NCBI RefSeq assembly: GCF_019511525.1
Contig: NZ_JAEUAT010000015.1
Location: 1-64,000 of the forward strand
Direction: 5' to 3'
Length of the DNA stretch: 64,000 nt
DNA from: Rhizobium cauense
Lineage (GTDB): Bacteria; Pseudomonadota; Alphaproteobacteria; Rhizobiales; Rhizobiaceae
Shown: positions 58,795 to 64,000 of the stretch, in pieces
How positions within the stretch are numbered: the first letter of the stretch is position 1
Layout: the number at the start of each line of letters is the position of its first letter
The notes under the pieces: model-generated
Told to the model about the DNA's origin: nothing
Databases searched by the model: none
What the model saw: the letters and a program-made list of their open reading frames with translations, nothing else
Made by a program: the position numbers and the translations under genes

Positions 58795-58823
58795 AATTTA
58801 GGTCAACATAACTGACCTAAATT
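58795..58823. promoter_or_regulatory. 29-bp operator of the LysE gene shared with the aminotransferase promoter
   Basis: AATTTAGGTCA (58795-58805) and TGACCTAAATT (58813-58823) form a perfect 11-bp inverted repeat around the 7-base spacer ACATAAC. It lies 43-71 bases upstream of the LysE start and 75 bases upstream of the divergent aldo-keto reductase gene. Confidence 0.75.
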
Positions 58824-58897
58824 CGTCATGCCACGCAATCATTGTCATGGTGACAGGATTGGTCGAAAGATTGCTGACTAGTCTCTTGGAAAACGGA

Positions 58898-59755
58898 ATG
58901 AGCACAATGCAGGACGACACCATCCCAATGATCAGCTTTCCCGACGGCGTGAAGGTTCCGGCCCTCGGTCAGGGCACCTGGAACATGGGCGAGAAAACCT
59001 CCGAAGCGAAGCGGGAGATCGACAGCCTGCGCGCGGGTCTCGATCTCGGCATGACGCTCATTGATACCGCAGAAATGTATGCCGAGGGCGGAGCGGAAAG
59101 GATCGTCGGCGAAGCGATCGAGGGAAGACGGGACGAGGTATTCCTCGTCAGCAAGGTCTATCCCTGGAACGCCAGCCGCAAGGGAACGATCGCCGCCTGC
59201 GAACACAGCCTGCTCCGCCTCGGCACCGATCGGATCGACCTCTATTTGCTGCACTGGCGCGGCAACCACCCGCTGTCCGAAACCGTCGACGCATTCGAGG
59301 AACTGAAGGCATCGGGCAAGATCGGCGCCTGGGGCGTTTCCAACTTCGACACTGATGACATGGAGGAACTGCTGGGCGTTCCTGCAGGCCGGAATGTCGC
59401 TACCAATCAGGTTCTCTACAATCTGTCTCGCCGTGGCGTCGAATACGACTTGCTGCCGTGGTGCCAGCAACACCAGATCCCGGTCATGGCCTATTCGCCG
59501 ATCGAACAGGGGCGCATCCTGCATCATCCGGAGCTGATCCGCATTGCCAAGGCCTACCAGGCAACGCCAGCCCAGGTGGCTCTTGCCTTCCTGCTAGAGC
59601 GTGATGGCGTAATCGTCATCCCGAAGACGTCGAGCGCTATCCGGGCCGCCGAAAACCGCGATGCAGTCTCGCTCGACATTACCGACGGAGATTGGGCAGC
59701 ACTGGATGCCGCCTTTCCCCCGCCAACCCGAAAAAAGCCGCTGGAGATGCTCTGA
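58898..59755 (+). CDS. Aldo/keto reductase
   Basis: The product has 285 residues from ATG 58898 (58907 is also possible). LGQGTWNMGE, TLIDTAEMYAEGGAERIVGEAI (Asp/Tyr), FLVSKVYPWNAS (Lys), DLYLLHWRGNHPL (His) and VIVIPKTSSAIRAAENRDA (NADP) place it in the AKR5/DkgA-like class. It is divergent from the LysE gene and may share its operator region. The substrate is unknown. Confidence 0.88.
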   Translation: MSTMQDDTIPMISFPDGVKVPALGQGTWNMGEKTSEAKREIDSLRAGLDLGMTLIDTAEMYAEGGAERIVGEAIEGRRDEVFLVSKVYPWNASRKGTIAACEHSLLRLGTDRIDLYLLHWRGNHPLSETVDAFEELKASGKIGAWGVSNFDTDDMEELLGVPAGRNVATNQVLYNLSRRGVEYDLLPWCQQHQIPVMAYSPIEQGRILHHPELIRIAKAYQATPAQVALAFLLERDGVIVIPKTSSAIRAAENRDAVSLDITDGDWAALDAAFPPPTRKKPLEML

Positions 59756-59767
59756 TCTCCAGCGGCT
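59736..59767 (-). terminator. Terminator of the OYE gene, embedded in the end of the aldo-keto reductase gene
   Basis: AGCCGCTGGAGA (59736-59747) and TCTCCAGCGGCT (59756-59767) form a perfect 12-bp stem with an 8-base loop. On the minus strand it is followed by TTTTTT. It lies downstream of the minus-strand OYE gene and overlaps the last codons and stop of the plus-strand gene. Confidence 0.85.
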
Positions 59768-59820
59768 CCTGAGCGACGATGAGCTGGCGAGCTTCAAGGG
59801 CTCGCCGGCAGGCATTGCGG

Positions 59821-60945
59821 TCAAGCAGCCTTTGTTTCAGGGCCAACCGCGTACACCGGGTAGTCGGTGTAACCCTCCTTGCCTCCGCCGTAGTAGGTCT
59901 CCCGGTTCGGCGTCGCCAACGGCAGGTCCCGCTGCAACCGCTCCACCAGGTCGGGATTTGCAATGAACGGCTGACCGAAAGCGGCAAGATCGACGAGGCC
60001 GTCCCGCAGGAACTGTTCTGCGCGACGCTTATCGAGCGAACCGGCAAGAATAAGCGTGCCAGAATAGCTCTCGCGGAACTTGCGCAGAAACTCCTTCGAA
60101 ATGGCCGGGTTGCTGGCTGGTCCCTGGTCCTTCAAATGCACATAGGCAAGGTCGCGTTCAGAAAGCGCAGCCGCAAGGTGCAAATAGGTTTCCTCGATCA
60201 GAGAATGATGCGGCATGTCGAACAGCTTGCCGAATGGCGAAAGCCTGATACCGACCTTCTCGGCGCCAATGCGCGCGACCACCGCGTCGACAATCTCAAG
60301 CACGAAACGTGTCCGGTCCTCGACGTTTCCGGCGCCGTAACGGTCGGTGCGGTCGTTTATCTCAGGATTGAGAAACTGCTCCAGCAGATAACCGTTTGCA
60401 CCATGGATCTCGACGCCGTCAAATCCGGCAGCGACGGCATTGGCAGCAGCATTCGCAAAGTCGTCCACGACCCTTGTAACCTCGTCGGTGCCAAGCGGCC
60501 GCGGCACGCTCGCTTCGACGAAGCCTGCCACACCGTCCTCGTTGAATGCATAAGCCGTGCTCTTGTCGTCACGCGCCGGTCTGGCACTGGAACTGACGGG
60601 CTGGCCACCGCTAGGCTGGAGAGAGGTATGCGACATACGGCCGACATGCCAGATCTGCGCAAAGATCTTTCCGCCCTCCTCGTGCACGGCCTTCGTCACT
60701 CCCTGCCAACCGCGAACCTGATCGTCCGACCAGATGCCGGGGATAAAGGCAAAGCCGGTTCCCTCTTGCGAAATCGGCGTCCCCTCGGAGACGATCAGAC
60801 CGGCACCAGCGCGCTGGCGATAGTAGTGGGCGGTCTGCTGATCGGCGATACCGTCCTGCGCCCTCGCCCGCGTCATCGGAGCCATGACGACACGGTTGCG
60901 AAGCTTTTGGCCGCGAAGGTCGTAGGCTTCAAAGAGAGACTTCAT
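59821..60945 (-). CDS. Old yellow enzyme family alkene reductase (NemA-like)
   Basis: The product has 374 residues. FMN TIM-barrel: LRNRVVMAPMTRARAQDGIAD, YYRQRAGAGLIVSEGTPISQEGTGF, QIWHVGRMSH, DGVEIHGANGYLLEQFLNPEINDRTDRYGAGNVEDRTRFVLEIV. It reduces activated alkenes, N-ethylmaleimide or nitro compounds with NADPH. It is divergent from a LysR-type regulator that probably controls it. Confidence 0.93.
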   Translation of the reverse strand: MKSLFEAYDLRGQKLRNRVVMAPMTRARAQDGIADQQTAHYYRQRAGAGLIVSEGTPISQEGTGFAFIPGIWSDDQVRGWQGVTKAVHEEGGKIFAQIWHVGRMSHTSLQPSGGQPVSSSARPARDDKSTAYAFNEDGVAGFVEASVPRPLGTDEVTRVVDDFANAAANAVAAGFDGVEIHGANGYLLEQFLNPEINDRTDRYGAGNVEDRTRFVLEIVDAVVARIGAEKVGIRLSPFGKLFDMPHHSLIEETYLHLAAALSERDLAYVHLKDQGPASNPAISKEFLRKFRESYSGTLILAGSLDKRRAEQFLRDGLVDLAAFGQPFIANPDLVERLQRDLPLATPNRETYYGGGKEGYTDYPVYAVGPETKAA

Positions 60946-61018
60946 GAGCGTTATTCCTTAATTCGGTTGATTATCATCGACGGAACACATATCTCTCCCT
61001 CATCCATAAATCCAACAG

Positions 61019-62008
61019 ATGGAAATCATGATGTCGATCGATCACGCTCATATCTTGAAATTCGACCTCAATCTGCTGGTCGCTTTTGATGCCCTCATGA
61101 GCGAGCGCAACGTCACGCGCGCCGCGCAGCGCATCGGCACATCGCAATCCGCCTTGAGCCACAATCTCGGGCGGCTGCGAGCGCTTCTGTCGGACGAGCT
61201 GTTCGTTCGCTCGGCGCGCGGGATCGAACCGACACCACGGGCGCAGGAACTCGCCGAAACAGTCAGCGGCATCCTGTGCACGATCCAGTCCCGCCTGATC
61301 GAGCCGGAACAATTCGACCCCGCAACGGATGAGCGGACATTCACGCTCGGAATGACCGACTATCTCGAAAGCCTGCTGATGCCGCCGCTTCTCGCGTCTG
61401 TTCGCGAACAGGCGCCACATGTCGATTTCGTGATACGGTCGCTGGATCAGGATTATCCCGCGGATCTGCTGGACAGTGGCGAGATCGATCTCGCGATCGG
61501 CAAGGTGGAGACTGGCAACGAGCTCCACAAACGCCGCAAGCTCTGGTCCGAGCGCTATGTCATCCTCAGCAATCCGGAGACAACCGGCGGTCCCGGCACG
61601 ATCGATCTCGAGACGTTTCTAGCCACCCCACAGGCCGTGATCGTCAGCAAGGACGGCCGCTGCCGTCTGGTCGACGAAGTGCTGGCTGAGCGCGGATTGA
61701 AACGGCGCGCAGCAGTGACGACGCCGCACCTCTTCACGCTGCCGATCCTTGTTCGGGATACGCATGTGCTTGCCGCCGTACCGGCAAGTTTCGCACGGGC
61801 CTGGGCGCCGGTGTTCGGCCTCGCCGTCAGCCCTGGGCCAGTGGACATCCCGCCCTATGACATCTCACTTGGATGGCACACCTCGTCCGACCGCAACGCC
61901 GGTCACGTCTGGTTACGCCAACAGATTTTGGCGGCACTAGAGCCCGTGCGCGCCAAGGTCTTAGAGGCGAATGCTGGATCCGACATCGCCTTGATCGCCG
62001 CCGAATAG
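61019..62008 (+). CDS. LysR family transcriptional regulator
   Basis: The product has 329 residues. The HTH is LNLLVAFDALMSERNVTRAAQRIGTSQSALSHNLGRLRALLSDELFVRSARGIEPTPRA; the C-terminal effector domain follows. It is divergent from the OYE gene, the classical LysR arrangement. Start codons at 61028 and 61031 are also possible. The hairpin 62031-62056 follows the stop. Confidence 0.9.
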   Translation: MEIMMSIDHAHILKFDLNLLVAFDALMSERNVTRAAQRIGTSQSALSHNLGRLRALLSDELFVRSARGIEPTPRAQELAETVSGILCTIQSRLIEPEQFDPATDERTFTLGMTDYLESLLMPPLLASVREQAPHVDFVIRSLDQDYPADLLDSGEIDLAIGKVETGNELHKRRKLWSERYVILSNPETTGGPGTIDLETFLATPQAVIVSKDGRCRLVDEVLAERGLKRRAAVTTPHLFTLPILVRDTHVLAAVPASFARAWAPVFGLAVSPGPVDIPPYDISLGWHTSSDRNAGHVWLRQQILAALEPVRAKVLEANAGSDIALIAAE

Positions 62009-62030
62009 GATCACCATCGGAACGAACGAA

Positions 62031-62056
62031 GTGCCGGATACCACGCTGTCCGGCAC
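62031..62056. terminator. Bidirectional terminator between the LysR and ilvH genes
   Basis: GTGCCGGA (62031-62038) and TCCGGCAC (62049-62056) form a perfect 8-bp stem; on the plus strand it is followed by ATCTGTTTTCTT. It lies between convergent genes. Confidence 0.7.
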
Positions 62057-62066
62057 ATCTGTTTTC

Positions 62067-62639
62067 TTACATGCCCTGCTGGCCGCGGTTCATCGCGGCG
62101 ATACCGGTGCGGCAGACCTCGATCAGGCCAAGCGGCTTCATGATCGAGACGAACTGGTCGATCTTCGAAGACTTGCCGGTGATCTCGAGAATGAAGTGAT
62201 CAACCGTTGCGTCAACGACCTTCGCGTGGAAGGCGTCGGCAAGCCGCAGCGTCTCGGCCCGAGTCTCGCCCGTGCCGACGACCTTGACGAGAGCCACTTC
62301 GCGCTCGATCGGGCGCTCCTGGCCGAGTTCTCGGGCACGAACCGTCAGGTCAACCACCCGGTGGACAGGAACGATACGCTCGAGCTGCGCCTTGATCTGC
62401 TCGAGAACGTGCGGCGTGCCGCGCGTCACGATGGTAATGCGCGACAGATGCGCCTGATGCTCGGTTTCGGAGACGGTCAGGCTCTCGATGTTGTAGCCTC
62501 GGCCTGAGAACAGACCGATGACGCGGGCAAGGACGCCCGGTTCGTTGTCGACGAGGACCGAAAGCGTGTGGCTTTCGACCGCCGCCGTCTCCGGCGAAAT
62601 GAAGTAGGCAGAGCCCGTCGGCTGTAGGTGTGCATTCAT
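62067..62639 (-). CDS. ilvH: Acetolactate synthase small (regulatory) subunit
   Basis: The product has 190 residues. The ACT domain is SHTLSVLVDNEPGVLARVIGLFSGRGYNIESLTVSET, followed by the C-terminal subunit part (RVVDLTVRARELGQERPIEREVALVKVVG). It binds valine for feedback control of the large subunit encoded just upstream on the same strand (24 bases away). GAGGAACCC precedes the ATG. Confidence 0.95.
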   Translation of the reverse strand: MNAHLQPTGSAYFISPETAAVESHTLSVLVDNEPGVLARVIGLFSGRGYNIESLTVSETEHQAHLSRITIVTRGTPHVLEQIKAQLERIVPVHRVVDLTVRARELGQERPIEREVALVKVVGTGETRAETLRLADAFHAKVVDATVDHFILEITGKSSKIDQFVSIMKPLGLIEVCRTGIAAMNRGQQGM

Positions 62640-62663
62640 GATCTTGGGTTCCTCTACCTTATA

Positions 62664-64000
62664 TCAAACGAGCTGACGGCCCTTGGCGTCGATCGCATTG
62701 GCGACCGCCTCGTCCGTGGCTTCATCCGGCAGCAGCATCTCGTTGTGCGCCTTGCCCGACGGGATCATCGGGAAGCAGTTGGCGAGATTGGCGACGCGGC
62801 AATCGAAGATCACAGGCTTCTTGACATCGATCATCTCCTGGATAGTCGCATCAAGATCGGCAGGCTTTTCGCAGCGCAGACCAACGGCGCCGTAGGCTTC
62901 CGCCAGCTTGACGAAGTCAGGCATCGCTTCCGTGTAGGAGTTCGACAGGCGGTTTCCATGCAGCAGCTGCTGCCACTGGCGCACCATGCCCATGTACTGG
63001 TTGTTCATGATGAAGATCTTGATCGGCGCTTCATACTGGATTGCCGCCGACATTTCCTGGATGCACATCTGGATCGAGGCATCGCCGGCGATGTCGATGA
63101 CGAGGCTTTCCGGATGCGCGATCTGGACGCCGAGCGCGGCCGGCAGGCCGTAACCCATGGTGCCGAGGCCACCCGACGTCATCCAGCGGTTCGGCTTCTC
63201 GAAGCCGTAGAACTGGGCTGCCCACATCTGGTGCTGGCCGACTTCCGTCGTGATGTAGGTGTCGCGGTCCTTGGTCAGCGCGTAGAGACGCTCCAGCGCG
63301 TATTGCGGCATGATGACGTCGTTGCTGTGCGTGTAGGCAAACGAATTGCGCGCACGCCAGCGAGCGATATCGGACCACCATTCCGCGATCTGGCTCTTCT
63401 CCGGCTTCTTCGGCAGGGCACGCCACAGGCGAACCATGTCTTCCAGAACGCTGCCGACATCGCCACGAACAGGAACGTCGACGCGGACATTCTTGTTGAT
63501 CGAGGATGGATCGATATCGATGTGGATCTTCTTCGAGTTGGGCGAAAACGCGTTGAGGCGACCGGTAATACGGTCGTCGAAGCGCGCGCCGATGCAGACC
63601 ATGACGTCGCAATCATGCATCGCCATGTTGGCCTCGTAGGAACCGTGCATGCCGAGCATCTTCAGCCAGTTCTTGCCGGATGCCGGATAGGCGCCGAGGC
63701 CCATCAGCGTCGAGGTGATCGGGAAGTCCGTCAGCTCGACCAGTTCGCGAAGCAGCTTGGAAGCTTCCGGACCGGAGTTAACAACGCCGCCGCCGGAATA
63801 GATGATCGGGCGACGCGCCTTCGACATCAGCTCGATCGCCGCATGGATCTGGTTGAGATCGCCCTGAACCTTCGGCTGGTAGCTCTTCTGGATCGCGTGT
63901 GTTGCCGGCGGCGTATAGGTGCCGGTGGCGAACTGAACGTCCTTCGGAATATCGACGAGAACGGGACCCGGGCGGCCCGACTGCGCGATGCGGAAGGCTT
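62664..64000 (-). CDS. ilvI: Acetolactate synthase large subunit (N-terminal part outside window)
   Basis: At least 445 residues are visible; the frame runs off the right edge without a start. KAFRIAQSGRPGPVLVDIPKD near the edge is the end of the first TPP domain; the middle domain is ARRPIIYSGGGVV; the thiamine diphosphate site is DIAGDASIQMCIQEM...NNQYMGMVRQWQQL. It condenses pyruvate to acetolactate or acetohydroxybutyrate. It is followed by ilvH in an operon. Confidence 0.96.
   Translation of the reverse strand, partial: AFRIAQSGRPGPVLVDIPKDVQFATGTYTPPATHAIQKSYQPKVQGDLNQIHAAIELMSKARRPIIYSGGGVVNSGPEASKLLRELVELTDFPITSTLMGLGAYPASGKNWLKMLGMHGSYEANMAMHDCDVMVCIGARFDDRITGRLNAFSPNSKKIHIDIDPSSINKNVRVDVPVRGDVGSVLEDMVRLWRALPKKPEKSQIAEWWSDIARWRARNSFAYTHSNDVIMPQYALERLYALTKDRDTYITTEVGQHQMWAAQFYGFEKPNRWMTSGGLGTMGYGLPAALGVQIAHPESLVIDIAGDASIQMCIQEMSAAIQYEAPIKIFIMNNQYMGMVRQWQQLLHGNRLSNSYTEAMPDFVKLAEAYGAVGLRCEKPADLDATIQEMIDVKKPVIFDCRVANLANCFPMIPSGKAHNEMLLPDEATDEAVANAIDAKGRQLV

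Overview
The window looks like the chromosome of a Rhizobiaceae bacterium, most likely Sinorhizobium/Ensifer or a close relative. The reasons are the high-GC coding style, the abundance of ABC transporters and small regulators, ilvC lying near ilvIH, a cobalt-type nitrile hydratase cluster, a DUF992 protein, and a rhizobial-type CTTGAC-N17 promoter. This placement is inference from gene content and is not a database match.

Region 1 (1-7596) is the right part of an integrated element. It runs from the tail of an IS66-type transposase, through a serine recombinase, a terminase-small-subunit-like protein, a RAMA-like protein, two exported proteins (one of the Rap1a/Tai immunity type), a RepA-like helicase, small conserved genes and an AlpA-like regulator, to a tyrosine integrase beside the CCA-terminated 3' end of a tRNA-like gene. 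No capsid, tail or large terminase gene is visible. Int + AlpA + replication helicase + TerS resembles a phage satellite (PICI-like) layout. The int end carries repeated 12-bp sites, an AlpA/int shared 15-bp palindromic site, and a 5-unit 10-bp tandem array.

Region 2 (7765-20831) holds a nucleoside deaminase, an acetyltransferase and then a long co-directional block. This block encodes a CUT1-type ABC importer with two different ATPases and a tiny membrane protein, then a fused DhaK-DhaL kinase, DhaL, DhaM (EIIA), HPr, Enzyme I, a small HTH-like protein and a second DhaK. This is a complete soluble PEP-dependent phosphorelay dedicated to dihydroxyacetone-type kinases, next to a transporter and an ATP-type kinase.

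Region 3 (20860-37900) contains a DAO-type FAD oxidoreductase, a class III nucleotide cyclase, a hydroxypyruvate-isomerase-like protein, a lytic transglycosylase, small envelope proteins, tRNA-Lys(CTT), an operon EEP-phosphatase/NUDIX/PhzF, a three-gene Fe3+/phosphonate-type ABC importer, an aldo-keto reductase, a class I aminotransferase, and the YidB and GlsB/YeaQ proteins.

Region 4 (37994-64000) contains a methyltransferase, ilvC, several regulator/enzyme pairs (TetR; AraC/alcohol dehydrogenase; Lrp/racemase; MarR-GNAT; TetR/MFS; HxlR/QorB; LysR/old yellow enzyme), NDH-2, pdxJ, a MerR-LuxR fusion regulator, a RecD-like helicase, an ECF sigma/anti-sigma pair, nitrile hydratase alpha-beta-accessory, an SDR-DoxX/DUF2269 pair, a LysE exporter, and ilvH with the C-terminal part of ilvI at the window edge. 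A near-identical operator lies in front of the aminotransferase and the LysE exporter, which are about 22 kb apart. Many divergent promoters carry clear palindromes.
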